In this document: piece after piece, positions 17,122 to 26,118 of the stretch
Numbering within the stretch: position 1 is the first letter of the stretch
Layout: every line of letters starts with the position of its first letter
DNA from: Bryobacterales bacterium
Lineage (GTDB): Bacteria > Acidobacteriota > Terriglobia > Bryobacterales > Bryobacteraceae
DNA: 42,290 bases
Assembly: GCA_026129915.1 (NCBI GenBank)
Contig: JAHCHD010000027.1
Coordinates: forward strand, 1 to 42,290
Reading direction: 5' to 3'
The notes under the pieces: model-generated
The model's input: the letters and a program-made list of their open reading frames with translations, nothing else
What the model was told of the DNA's origin: nothing
Databases searched by the model: none
Made by a program: the position numbers and the translations under genes

Positions 17122-18188
17122 ATGAAGAAAAGCATCACATCAGGCCGGAAGGAAGGCAAGGAAACTGTGGCCGCCATGGATACCATTGGCATCGACATCG
17201 GCGATAAGGTGAGCCAGTTCTGCCGGCTCGATGTGGATGGCGAGGTTGCCGACCAGCAGCGCTTCACATCAACACCGAGGAGCCTGAAGAGGCACTTGCC
17301 AAGCTCCCGAAGGCACGCATTGCCTTGAAGCCAGCACGCATTCCGGCTGGATGGCGCGTCAGCTCAAGCAGTGCTGGCATGAGGTGCATGTAGCCAATCC
17401 GCGGGATCTGGCGGCGGTCACCTCCAGCAAGAAAAAGAGCGACCGCAACGATGCCGAGAAGCTGGCACGCCTGGCCCGCGCCGATGTCAGGCTGCTCAAC
17501 GCGGTGTACGTGCGCAGCCTGGAATGCCAGCTGGATTTCACATCCTCTTGCAGGCCCGCGACGGGATGGTGCGGCACGGACCATGCTGGTGAATCAGGCG
17601 CGCAGTCTGGCCAAGATTGAAGCGGTAAGCGCTTGCCAACGACGATCACCCTGACCTTGGCAAGCGTTCCATGGCCCGGCTGCAAGGACACTGCGGACGC
17701 TGCTGGAGCTGCTGCTCGAACAGATTGACACACTGAGCGCGGCCATCAAGGAAGTCACCAAGCAAATAGAGCAACTGCCCGGAACCAAGTATCCGAGGCC
17801 AGCAACTGCGCAAGACACCGGGGTGGGGGCGATCACAGCGTTGCAATTTGTGCTGACCATAGGCAGCAATGAACGCTATGAACAGCCGGGATGTGGAGCT
17901 TTCCTGGGCATGACGCCGAAGCGCAGCCAATCGGGGAACACGACCCAAAGCTGGGCATCAGTAAGGCGGGTAACGGAGCACTGCGGCGCTTGCTGGTGCA
18001 ATGTGCGCACCACATTCTGGGACGTCGCGGACAGGAATCGGCATTGCGTCAATGGGGCCGGAAGCTGGCCGAGCGGGGCGGGGCGAATGCAAACAAGCGG
18101 GCGGTGGTGGCCGTGGCGCAAGCTGAGCGTGATCCTGCACCGGCTCTGGCGTACGGGCGAGCAATGGAAGCCATTTCCCGCCCAATAA
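17122..18188 (+). pseudogene. IS110-family transposase, frameshifted (copy 1)
   Basis: This was a DEDD-type transposase. The N-terminus MKKSITSGRKEGKETVAAMD is followed by IGIDIGDKVSQF with the first catalytic Asp. After frame changes come MARQLKQCWHEVHVANPRDL, then KKKSDRNDAEKLARLARAD, and in another frame the Transposase_20 part GMTPKRSQSG, GISKAGNGALRRLLVQCAHH. At least four single-base insertions or deletions break the frame, mostly in short runs of G or A. The stop of the last piece is TAA at 18186-18188. Not functional as read. Confidence 0.85.
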
Positions 18189-18498
18189 GCCCAATCGGCA
18201 AGGCAGCAAGAGGACAGGACCGAACAAGACCAAGCTCTTGAAGGGAAGAACAATCACGAGATTCTGTGGAAATTCGAGTTCGTGACGTGACTGCGACGGA
18301 GGCTGTAAGGCAAAGCCCGTAAGGGCGGAGACCTCGAGGGACAGTAGGCAGCACGTCCTCTAGCAAACGGACCTCAGCATGCATCCGGCCAACCTGAAGC
18401 GGCCACCAGGAATGCGAATGGAAGCCAGGTTCCCAGAGCGAAAGAAAACGAACCCGGAAACGCCCTTTACGGTTGACACGGGAGCGTCGTCTCATGGA
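18189..18498 (+). ncRNA. Candidate seekRNA/bridge RNA region of IS copy 1
   Basis: The 310-nt non-coding tail is almost identical to that of copy 2 although the coding part is broken. It includes the self-complementary stretch gcaaagcccgtaagggc and, at 18338-18352, gggacag-ta-ggcagc. These are the left target half followed by the reverse complement of the right target half of copy 2 (see findings). In IS1111-type elements the guide RNA is encoded downstream of the transposase. Presence of an RNA is inference. Confidence 0.4.
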
Positions 18499-18500
18499 AG

Positions 18501-19438
18501 CCTCCGTGTTTCTGGGTTTCCCAGTGGGCGGCGTAGCTTCAGATTCCGCAGCCCGCAGGGGGCGTCTGGGAGCGAGGGGGGCGCACCTGTGGCTCTGCGA
18601 TGCCTCGTTCCTTTGCCCTTCCGCCGGTTTGCACCGACCGTTCCTGCTTGGGTAGCGCCTGTGACGCTGGCCGTTGGACCGCTGACGCGGTCCGAAGGGG
18701 GGTGGGGGAACGGGTCCAGGCGTATGAAACACCTGGCTATTCACTTTCGGTCGCTGACGCGACGTTCGGATGCGCTAGGGATGAGGCAGGCTGGGCGATT
18801 GCTTCGGCGGGGTCCGCGATTGGCCAGGAGGTGTAGGCGAATGGATTGGTGCGCTGGTGGGAAATGCCGCGTTGGCATTCCAACAGGAGTTGGCCCCCTC
18901 GAAGGTGCGTTTCGAGGTTGAGGCGTCTGTCCCTGCGGCTAGAAGGTGCGTTTCGAGGTTGAGGCGTCTGTCCCTGCGGCTAGGTTGAGGCGTTTGTCCC
19001 TGCGGCTTAGCCGATTTTGGGCTTCGCGGCAAGGATTTGCGGTGCGGATGGTCTGGATTCGGGAAACGTTCGGGCGGAGAGGGGACAGTCTGGCGCCTGG
19101 ATGGCTGGGCGCTGCGCGAGTAGAGGCTTGGGCGCGCACGACAGTCCACCGTCCGGGGAAGGGGCGTGCTGTGTTTAGATCCGTTCAAGGCGCAGATCGG
19201 GGCGGAGAGGGGAAGGCGTCTCCGGGTGAAGCGGTGCCGATTCCGCACAGCGTGGTGCTGAGTGAGCCGCCCTCGCTCTGCTTCGGGCTCTGGGATGGGG
19301 ATGAACCCCGGGCTTACGCCGCGGGGCTGTCCTCTGTGACGCGCCCTCGCTCTGCTTCGGGCTCTGGCGGCGGGGCTGACGCATCACATTGGCGATGAGA
19401 AGCACCGGTCGCGATGCAGCAAAGGGTTTCGGGGACAT
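18501..19438. other. Non-coding repeat-rich stretch
   Basis: No convincing gene is seen on either strand; the open frames are artefacts of high GC content. It contains a 41-bp tandem repeat at 18901-19009 and a 26-bp direct repeat (cgccctcgctctgcttcggg...) at 19268-19293 and 19342-19367. The whole stretch resembles decayed mobile or intergenic repeat material. Confidence 0.55.
18901..19009. repeat. 41-bp tandem repeat, about 2.7 copies
   Basis: Two identical 41-bp units (18901-18941 and 18942-18982, starting gaaggtgcgtttcgaggttg) are followed by a partial third unit (18983-19009) with one substitution. In frame the unit encodes an Arg/Val-rich peptide, but no gene encloses it. Confidence 0.85.
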
Positions 19439-19550
19439 TCACTCAACCTCGAAACTTCGGTGAGAGGCCTGTCCCGGTTGGTTCCATCTTCCGAAGATCG
19501 TGTTCGAGCCAGACCCTCCGTTCCTTGGTGGCAAACACCAGGTGATCCCA

Positions 19551-19673
19551 GAGCCGGAATTGGGAAGCGGACATAAGACGTGCCACCCCACCGGGGTTCC
19601 TCTCTTGCTGCGACGAGACGGGGCGCTGACGCACCCCGCTGGCCTATATCGCCCGGCTAGCCGGGCATCCGCT
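19551..19673. repeat. 123-bp interspersed repeat, copy A
   Basis: This is nearly identical to 21567-21690. It contains the perfect 16-bp palindrome gcccggctagccgggc (19651-19666), a ccccaccgggg hairpin and the run gacgagacggggcgctgacg. It abuts the RAYT N-terminal remnant at 19690-19840. Such palindromic repeats next to a RAYT gene resemble REP/REPIN units. Confidence 0.8.
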
Positions 19674-19689
19674 GTCACCGAAACTCCCA

Positions 19690-19840
19690 CTCGCAATTGC
19701 GCCTCGGTTGCTGCGGCGCCAAGCAACGCCAGATAGGTGAGCCGGTCCTCATCGTCGAGGAAGACTTCTCGCCGGAAGTTGCCGCGCTGCGTCACGTGAT
19801 GCAGGCAGCCGATCGCTACCACACTGCCGATGCGTCCCAT
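19690..19840 (-). pseudogene. REP-associated transposase (RAYT), N-terminal remnant
   Basis: From 19840 the frame reads MGRIGSVVAIGCLHHVTQRG, then NFRREVFLDDEDRLTYLALL, then GAAATEAQL. HHVTQRGN.R..VF.DDEDR..YL.LL is the standard opening of RAYT/IS200-like Y1 transposases. Homology stops where the 123-bp repeat begins; the HUH and Tyr motifs are absent. A second short transposase-like reading (FRLWDHLVFATKERRVWL) lies in another frame at about 19500-19570. Not functional. Confidence 0.65.
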
Positions 19841-20095
19841 CGTGGGTGTAGTCGGCGGACGGGGGAATTCCTCTCACACAAATTTTCGAGGTTGAGCTAT
19901 ATCCCCGAACCCCCCAGGGATTCCGCGTCGTCCTGCATTGCCTTCCATGGTAAGCGCGCGGAAGCCTCCGGGCAGTTGAGCCTCCCCGTTCGCTGCCTGC
20001 AGGCATCCGTTGGCAGCCTTCCGGGAGCCGCTGGATGGATTTCTGCTGCAGGCAATCCGATTGCAAAGCACAATTCCAGCAAGGAGACATTTCCG

Positions 20096-20731
20096 ATGCG
20101 GCTATCGGTTTTACTGCTTATTGCAATTCGGCTGATCGGCCCGATGGTGTTTTGCTCCGGCGCCGATGCCCTCACGGTTTCGTGGGGGGACCTCGCGAAT
20201 GTGGTCGCCAAACGCCCGGTAGTGGTGGAAGTCGAGCGCCAGCGAGTGCTGCGTGGCGAACTGCTGAGCCAGGATGCAGACGGCGTTCTGGTGGCTGTGC
20301 ACAGTTCCAAGCCAGGCGGCCTGTACGCCAAGTACGCCAACGTCCGCGTGGACCGCAACAGCATCACGCGCTTTCGCGTCGTCAAAGACCCACAACGCGT
20401 GAGTGGGCGATGGGCCGGGACCATCGTTGGTTATTTTGCCGGTGGCCTGCTAGCGGTCGCCGCCGGGGGAGGGGAGCAGGACCCACGCCTTCTCATCGGC
20501 TGGATCGGCGGCATGATCACTGGCTACCACGTGGGCAAGTCACTGGACAAGGAGTTGCTGGAACTGCAGATCCTCGACCAAAAGATTCCCGCGAGCCAGC
20601 AAGAGGCTTCGCCAGGAAGCAGTGCCGTGACCCGCCTGCCCAACTACCTGCTGCGTGAGGTTGACGACGCGGATACAGTGGCCGCGGAACCTGCTGCCCG
20701 TTGGGAGCCCCGCTACGCTTTGAGACGATGA
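20096..20731 (+). CDS. Hypothetical exported protein with Gly-rich membrane hairpin
   Basis: The 211-aa product starts with a signal peptide (MRLSVLLLIAIRLIGPMVFC). The mature part opens LTVSWGDLANVVAKRPVVVE, runs through a small beta-rich domain ending RFRVVKDPQRV, and continues with two glycine-rich hydrophobic segments (WAGTIVGYFAGGLLAVAAGG and LLIGWIGGMITGYHVG) and a charged tail. The pattern suggests an envelope protein with a glycine-zipper-like hairpin; no function is known to me. AAGGAGA eight bases before the ATG fixes the start; a longer open frame to 19697 runs through the RAYT debris and is rejected. A truncated relative lies at 31933-32079. Confidence 0.7.
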   Translation: MRLSVLLLIAIRLIGPMVFCSGADALTVSWGDLANVVAKRPVVVEVERQRVLRGELLSQDADGVLVAVHSSKPGGLYAKYANVRVDRNSITRFRVVKDPQRVSGRWAGTIVGYFAGGLLAVAAGGGEQDPRLLIGWIGGMITGYHVGKSLDKELLELQILDQKIPASQQEASPGSSAVTRLPNYLLREVDDADTVAAEPAARWEPRYALRR

Positions 20732-20851
20732 GGCTCGCCGATGCGAGACACGATGAAACTCGCGAGGGCTTGCCGGCCGGCTGGCCTAATCCATCGCCCC
20801 CGGTGGAGATTCTTCATGCCCGCATCCCGCCGGCTTAGGTTTGGCAGGTGC

Positions 20852-21499
20852 TTAATGGGCATGATGTTGCCCCGCTTCCTTCCCAGGTTGCGAGGGTGAT
20901 CCAATTTGCCGGTACACCTGCTCAGCCGGAATCTGCATCACCACCACGCCCGCATCGGCCAGACGATCATGGGGGAGGTTCTCAATCGTGGAGCGAACGT
21001 CATTAAGCTCGAACCGTGACTGGCCAGTCTGATTCCGCACCAGCGAATACACCTCTCCGCTGGTTTCCACGAGGCGCAGATTCAGCTTCCCCGCACTGGC
21101 TCCCGTGGCAGCCTGCAGTCCGTCCGCGATACAGCTCCATTGCACTTGGGCGGGGGAATGATGCACCACCTCCAGTTCGAAGCTGCCCCGCGAAAGGCCG
21201 AGTGCCCGAAGGGCGGCTTCGCCCATGCGGTACCCGGCCACGGCAAACGGGCCGTGCTGGCCGTGGATTGCCGCCACGCGCTCCAGAGCAAGCGAAGCGT
21301 GCGCGGGTGAAGCTGCTCCCGGTTGGCGCCCGCTGTCAGGTCCGTGCCCAGAGGTTGCGTGCTGGGCGGCGGTGGAAAGCACCAGCAGGAGGCCCAGGCT
21401 GGCGACCACAACACCTTGCCACACGGGTCTCAGCGGGCACTGCATCCCCGCGGAGCCCCACGTGCAATCCGTTGGCAATCGATCTTGTCGCATCCGCAT
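20852..21499 (-). CDS. FmdE-like family protein, secreted or membrane-anchored
   Basis: The product of up to 215 aa contains an FmdE-like domain, named after subunit E of formylmethanofuran dehydrogenase and found in many non-methanogens. Visible parts are IHGQHGPFAVAGYRMGEAAL, GSFELEVVHHSPAQVQWSCI and ADGLQAATGASAGKLNLRL. The metal-site Cys common in the HGHxCPG motif of the family is replaced by Phe here. A hydrophobic stretch (VVVASLGLLLVLSTAA) near the N-terminus suggests export. Starts at 21499, 21493 (GAGG eight bases upstream) and 21445 are all possible; 21493 has the best site. The C-terminal tail is His-rich (GKEAGQHHAH), hinting at metal binding. The role is unknown. Confidence 0.7.
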   Translation of the reverse strand: MRMRQDRLPTDCTWGSAGMQCPLRPVWQGVVVASLGLLLVLSTAAQHATSGHGPDSGRQPGAASPAHASLALERVAAIHGQHGPFAVAGYRMGEAALRALGLSRGSFELEVVHHSPAQVQWSCIADGLQAATGASAGKLNLRLVETSGEVYSLVRNQTGQSRFELNDVRSTIENLPHDRLADAGVVVMQIPAEQVYRQIGSPSQPGKEAGQHHAH

Positions 21500-21540
21500 T
21501 ACCTCACTGTAGCTGATGCATCGCGCCTTCCAGGATTCTG

Positions 21541-21551
21541 GGGACGGTCCC
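21541..21551. repeat. REP-like palindrome GGGACGGTCCC
   Basis: An 11-nt perfect inverted repeat (GGGAC-G-GTCCC) sits 16 bp before copy B of the 123-bp repeat. Short tggggacNgtccc palindromes of this kind are common next to RAYT genes and their remnants. Confidence 0.5.
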
Positions 21552-21566
21552 TAAAACCCCATTCCG

Positions 21567-21690
21567 GAGCCGGCAATGGGAAGAGGACATAAGACGTGCC
21601 ACCCCACTCGGGGTTCCTCTCTAACTGCGACGAGACGGGGCGCTGACGCACCCCGCTGGCCTATATCGCCCGGCTAGCCGGGTATCCGCT
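21567..21690. repeat. 123-bp interspersed repeat, copy B
   Basis: This copy has the same orientation as copy A at 19551-19673, with about eight differences. The palindrome here is gcccggctagccgggt (21669-21684), one base off perfect. It overlaps the 3' end of the truncated regulatory-domain gene, supplying its last codons (ASRAI). Confidence 0.8.
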
Positions 21691-22338
21691 CTCTTGAGAA
21701 TAGCCGTAACCCATGGATTCTAAAAGACGGAATTCGGGATCTGCATCCTTGCCGTCTCGACCCAAGAGCGTCACCACCGTTTCCCCGAACATGGTGACCG
21801 GAAGCGCCTGGCCTTCTTGGAAGTCTTGCGCCCGAATGAAATACGTTCCATCGGTCAGGCCACAGATCCGGAATTGCCTGCCAGCTTCCACAATGTCAAA
21901 CCATGTGAAACTGAAGGAAGACCCTCCTTTCCTCGTCGCGCCGAAGCCGGGATCCGTATGTTCCAGGGTGATCTGCGCCTTCTGCTGCTTTGCAAGCCCG
22001 TTTTCTTTGCCCTCCACGCAAAGTGAGGGGTCGCGCCCCATTTGCAGATTGATCCCCTCCCTCTTTTCCCCGCTTTTCAACAACGTGGCGTGCTTGCGGC
22101 AATCGAAGACAGATTTGGGTAGAAAGTCCGTGCGTATATCTTGCGGCGCCTCTCTGGATTCAGAGGCGCGTTGGCCATGGCCACAGCAGGTAGGTTCCGT
22201 GGCGGCCATGTAGCCATTAGCAGCACCGGGTTCCGCTCCAGGTAATGCCTGCATACGCCGATTGCGAAACTGAATTCTAGCCCCCGCTAAATAGACACTA
22301 ACGTCCGGGATGCCGTCCCCAGTATCCGCATCCACCAC
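21661..22338 (-). pseudogene. Carboxypeptidase-regulatory-like domain protein, truncated
   Basis: The open frame of 225 aa begins without a proper start: just before VVDADTGDGIPDVSVYLAGA the same frame shows SGY and then an in-frame TGA. That opening and the later FTWFDIVEAGRQFRICGLTD, GTYFIRAQDF look like carboxypeptidase regulatory-like (CnaB/transthyretin-type) repeats found in secreted acidobacterial proteins. No signal peptide is present. The 3' end is made from the 123-bp repeat. The gene therefore seems to be cut at both ends. A short functional cytosolic protein starting at the GTG (22338) cannot be excluded. Confidence 0.45.
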
Positions 22339-22376
22339 ATAACCGCTTAGTCATATGGTCGATTCTTACCTAGCGT

Positions 22377-23372
22377 TCAAGCGCCTGCCCTCGCCCTGCG
22401 CGCAAACGCCCCCGGGGGGCATCCCAGCCGTTTGCGAAACGCCGTGCTGAACGCACTCGCAGACTGGTACCCAAGCTCCACGGCCAAGCCCTCCAGGGAC
22501 CTACCGCCCCTGCTCAACGCATCCTGTGCCAGACTCATGCGCCAGCGCGTCAGATACTCCAACGGAGCACAGCCCACCCTCTCCGTAAAACGCGTCGCAA
22601 ACGCTGACCGGGACATCCCCGCGCACTTCGCCAGCGTCGCTACCGTCCATGCGTGCGCCACATCCGCATGCATCACCCGCAACGCTCGCGCAATCTGGGC
22701 ATCCCGCAAACCGACAATCAATCCGGGCCGCGCCTCCATCCATCCCGCGCCTCCGGCATCGTCATTCGCACACGGCGAACCGCCAGTGGAACGCTCACCG
22801 CGAACAGGCGTCCCAGGGTTAGCCAACGGAGTCCGCAGACAAGGCCAGCGCAGCGCCTCCACCAGCATCGCTTCCAGAAAGTGCTGCAGGATCGTCTCAC
22901 GCCCCGGCCGATCCGCCCGGTATTCGTCCAGCAACAGTTCCAGAATCTTGGCCAGACGGCTTGTGTCGAACTCCGCCGCTCTTACATGAATTGTTTGGGA
23001 AACCAATTCCAGCAAGGCGGAATTCACCATATCCACCTCGAAGCTTCCGCCAATCATGCGAAAGTCCGGACGGCCTCGGGGCGCCCCGTAGCGCACGCCT
23101 GTTCGCGCGGGACGGCTAGTCACACACACTGCACCAAGCTCACTCTGCATCGTGAAACTGGGCGTCAACGGCGACAACAGAAAGTCCCCTTCGGCAAGCA
23201 GCAACGGCTCTTGATCACCCAAGGTCAGCCAGCAATGTCCATTCTGAACGATGCAGAAGCTGGGGCCTCCGTGGGACTCATAACGCACGCCCCAGCGGCC
23301 CTTTCCCGTGATTGGCTTGGAAAACGCCGCACGCGGGCGCAGCAGCATGACAATGTCGGTAAGCGGATCCAT
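22377..23372 (-). CDS. AraC-family transcriptional regulator (cupin type)
   Basis: This 331-aa DNA-binding protein has an N-terminal cupin-like ligand domain (about residues 5-200: CIVQNGHCWLTLGDQEPLLL, AEGDFLLSPLTPSF) and two C-terminal helix-turn-helix units at about 230-326 (VATLAKCAGMSRSAFATRFT and LEGLAVELGYQSASAFSTAF). It ends with the usual GCPPGAFARR. It is divergent from an SDR gene with 98 bp between them, the classical layout for an AraC-type activator of its neighbour; regulation of that gene is inference. Confidence 0.92.
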   Translation of the reverse strand: MDPLTDIVMLLRPRAAFSKPITGKGRWGVRYESHGGPSFCIVQNGHCWLTLGDQEPLLLAEGDFLLSPLTPSFTMQSELGAVCVTSRPARTGVRYGAPRGRPDFRMIGGSFEVDMVNSALLELVSQTIHVRAAEFDTSRLAKILELLLDEYRADRPGRETILQHFLEAMLVEALRWPCLRTPLANPGTPVRGERSTGGSPCANDDAGGAGWMEARPGLIVGLRDAQIARALRVMHADVAHAWTVATLAKCAGMSRSAFATRFTERVGCAPLEYLTRWRMSLAQDALSRGGRSLEGLAVELGYQSASAFSTAFRKRLGCPPGAFARRARAGA

Positions 23373-23470
23373 GTTGGACGATTGATAATGAACTCTGGCG
23401 TCTTGATTATAGAAACCCCACCGGCATTTGTCTATCCTGGCTGTGAAGGGAACACAAACGGAGAAAACTT
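23373..23470. promoter_or_regulatory. Divergent promoter region of araC-type and SDR genes
   Basis: This 98-bp AT-richer gap lies between two divergent starts. GGAG at 23460-23463 serves the SDR gene. It must hold both promoters and probably the regulator's operator; no clear direct repeats could be assigned by eye. Confidence 0.4.
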
Positions 23471-24235
23471 ATGCCCCAGAAAACCATCCTCATCACCGGA
23501 GCCTCATCCGGCTTCGGCAAAGCAACCGCGCAATTCTTCCTGGACCGTGGCTGGAACGTAGTCGCCACCATGCGCAAACCGGACCCCGCAATCTTCGCGG
23601 CCTCAAGTGGCCAATTGCAAGTACTTCCGCTCGACGTCACGAATGCCGATAGCATCCGAGCCGCTCTGGATGAGGCCATCAAAACCTTCGGCACCATCGA
23701 CGTGCTGGTAAACAACGCGGGCATCGGCCTCTTCGGAGCCTTCGAAGCCACACCCATGTCCACGACCCGCGAGGTCTTTGAAACCAACACCTTCGGCGTC
23801 ATGGCCGTCACACAGGCCGTAGTCCCCCTATTCCGCGAACGCAATGCGGGAACAATCGTGAACGTGACCTCCAGCGTGACGCTAGCTCCCATCCCAATGT
23901 TGGCTGTCTACACGGGAAGCAAGTCCGCCATCGAAGGGTTTACCGGCTCGCTAGCCCTCGAACTCAGCGCCTTCAACATCAAGGTGAAGTTGGTGGAACC
24001 CGGATACGCCCCCGGAACCAGCTTCACGAGCAACACCGCAACACGCCTGCAAGAACTCATCCCCGAAACCTACCAGTCCGTCGCCGCCCCGTTGCTCGAG
24101 GCCTTCGCCGAACCCGCAGCCTTCACGACCGAAGCCGATGTCGCCGAAGTGATCTGGCAAGCCGTCACCGAGAACACAGACCAGCTCCGCTACCCGGCCG
24201 GGGCCGACGCCGTGGCCTTGTCGCAAGCACGATGA
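23471..24235 (+). CDS. Short-chain dehydrogenase/reductase (SDR)
   Basis: This 254-aa classical SDR is an NAD(P)H-dependent oxidoreductase of unknown substrate. It has the cofactor motif TGASSGFG (residues 9-16), NNAG at 81-84 and the catalytic set Ser134, Tyr147, Lys151 (YTGSK). The Arg in MRKPDP after the second strand suggests NADP(H) preference. The C-terminal part (VEPGYAPGTSFTSN) is usual for the retinol-dehydrogenase-like branch. It is transcribed divergently from the AraC-type regulator and probably controlled by it. Confidence 0.93.
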   Translation: MPQKTILITGASSGFGKATAQFFLDRGWNVVATMRKPDPAIFAASSGQLQVLPLDVTNADSIRAALDEAIKTFGTIDVLVNNAGIGLFGAFEATPMSTTREVFETNTFGVMAVTQAVVPLFRERNAGTIVNVTSSVTLAPIPMLAVYTGSKSAIEGFTGSLALELSAFNIKVKLVEPGYAPGTSFTSNTATRLQELIPETYQSVAAPLLEAFAEPAAFTTEADVAEVIWQAVTENTDQLRYPAGADAVALSQAR

Positions 24236-25051
24236 GCATATCAGCAGATCGTGGCAAAGAAGGATACACACCCGTCGGAGACTGACCGACCACTAATTCT
24301 TCCCGGAACCATGTCCTGGCACGCTTGTTCTACATCCCCGCAATTCCGCCATTCCATGCTTGCACCCGGCATAGGCAGAGCCTACCGGCAATGTATGGCC
24401 GGCGTTTCCGGGTGACTCTGGGCTAATGTGCTCAATTGATCGGGTCGCAGAGTAGTCGGCTTTGCGGAATATACATCGCACAGGATCATCAGAACACCTC
24501 CGGTCCTAGGTGCTAACTCGTGTTGAGTAGAAGGGGGGAGTTGGAGGTCCTGCAGTGCCACTCTCCTTCACGGCACCGATGCGACTTCGGAGCAGTTCGA
24601 ATGGGAGAGAGTATCGGGGACGTCCTCGATGGTCCGGCCATTGCGGTTATGCAAATGTAGAAGGATCGCCCGCCCACCGCCACAGAACCGTAGCCCACCA
24701 CTGCGCCCTCCAGTTCCACCGCGTACTCTTGCGTCCGGCCGGACTGGAGGCGGATGAAATCGTGGATGATCTGGCATCCCATTTCCATCCGGCACTCGCC
24801 ACGAAGCCCAACAATCTGGTCGAGCGTACAGGGACGTACCTTAGTCGCCAGGCCTCTTACCCCGGAGTGAAGCAGCGAATAGCCAATTTCGCTCCTTCGG
24901 GATGCGCGATAGCGGGTTCGTTAGACGTCCAGGCGGAAGGGAGGCGATGCCATACGAAACCAACCCCGAAAGCGATACGAGAGAGCCTGCTGATGGCTGC
25001 AACCGGCAGCCTGCGAAATCGGACGCGTGCTTTGTGCTTGTGCCAATCCGT
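24236..25051. other. Gene-poor stretch with a possible GNAT remnant
   Basis: These 816 bp contain no intact gene. On the minus strand at 24650-24788 a short reading (GCQIIHDFIRLQSGRTQEYA, then VELEGAVVGYGSVAVGG) resembles the start of a GNAT acetyltransferase domain, then loses similarity, so it may be a decayed fragment. The rest shows nothing I can name. Confidence 0.35.
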
Positions 25052-26094
25052 TTACCGGTGAGTGCTTAGCGCAGACCGGACAATCGGTGCCACCTCGGTT
25101 CCGAGCAGTTCAATTGACCGCTTCATTGCCTCGGTTTCCAGGGATGCCGAGCTCATCTGGAAGGTGATACGGCTCACTCCACCGAGGGCTTTGCTCACTT
25201 CGAGCATCTTGTGTGCAACTGTTGCCGGGTCGCCGATCAGATAGGCGCCTTCCGGACCACACGTTGCGTCGAACTGTTCGCGGGTGGGCTTGGTCCAACC
25301 TCGCTCTCGACCAATCGTCGACACCAGATGTGCCCAACCTGGGAAAAATGCGTCCCGGGCGGCTTCGGCTGACGCTCCGACAAAACCCATCGCGTGGACA
25401 CCGACCAAGAGCTTGTCAGCAGAATGTCCTGCATTTCGTCCGCTTTCGAGGTACAGATCAATGAGCGGCCGAAAGCGCTTGAAAGTGCCACCGATGATTG
25501 CAACCATCAGTGGCAGACCAAGCGTCCCGGCGCGCACAAACGATTGCGGCGTACCCCCAACTCCAATCCACACCGGCATACTCTGTTGTTGAGGACGCGG
25601 GAAGACACCCTGGCCAGTAAGTGCCGGACGAAAGCGGCCGTGCCAAGTGGGATGAGTGGTCTCCCGAAGCTTCAGGAAGAGGTCTAGCTTCTCAGCAAAG
25701 AGTGCGTCGTAATCTCGCCCATGCAGGCCAAACAACGGAAACGCCTCGCCGAACGAGCCCCGGCCAACGACGATCTCGGCGCGCCCTTTGAAATGAGATC
25801 GAGCGTGGCGAACTCCTGAAAAACGCGAACCGGGTCCGCGGCGCTCAGAACTGTAACCGCGCTCGTGAGGCGGATTCTGTTGGTGCGGGCTGCCGCTGCC
25901 GCCAGAATGATTGCCGGCGCAGAGTCCAGAAACTCCGCGCGGTGATGTTCGCCCATGCCGAACACATCGAGTCCAACTTGATCAGCAATCTCGATCTCCT
26001 CGAGCAGATCTACCATGCGGTCGGTTCCCGATGGCGGTTTGCCTGTCGCCGGATCGGGGAGGATTGCCGCGAAACTATCGATACCAATTTCCAT
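25052..26094 (-). pseudogene. LLM-class flavin-dependent monooxygenase, one frameshift
   Basis: The family comprises luciferase-like, F420- or FMN-dependent oxidoreductases. The 5' part (26094 to about 25790) reads [58 protein letters not shown]. The next frame continues [20 protein letters not shown], then [15 protein letters not shown] through to APIVRSALSTHR. The break is a single missing base at about 25785-25790; otherwise the protein is complete at about 347 aa. It could be a recent mutation or a sequence error. The start at 26094 has GAAGGTG upstream. It lies 24 bp after the porin gene as the last member of the operon. Confidence 0.8.
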
Positions 26095-26118
26095 GTTTGC
26101 ACCTTCACTTGCCACACA

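Larger units (their letters stand above)
17037..18500 (+). mobile_element. IS110-family element (IS1111-type), copy 1
   Basis: A stretch of about 1464 bp is shared with copy 2 (27970-29433). It comprises a short left end, a frameshifted IS110-type transposase (17122-18188) and a 312-nt non-coding right end. Both ends carry an AG dinucleotide (17037-17038, 18499-18500). The right end has GTCGTCTC at 18486-18493; in copy 2 this pairs with GAGACGAC near the left end, but here the left partner is mutated (gagattgac). Subterminal rather than terminal inverted repeats plus a long right-end non-coding tail are marks of the IS1111 subgroup. The left flank is gggacag (17032-17038). Confidence 0.85.

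Noticed and set aside
18049..18744. Minus-strand open frame across the IS copy 1 right end
   Set aside because: It spans the IS end and its flank, so it is a by-product of the insertion and has no family-like sequence.
19697..20095. N-terminal extension of the exported protein to 19697
   Set aside because: It runs antisense through the RAYT remnant; the ATG at 20096 has a strong ribosome-binding site and begins a proper signal peptide.
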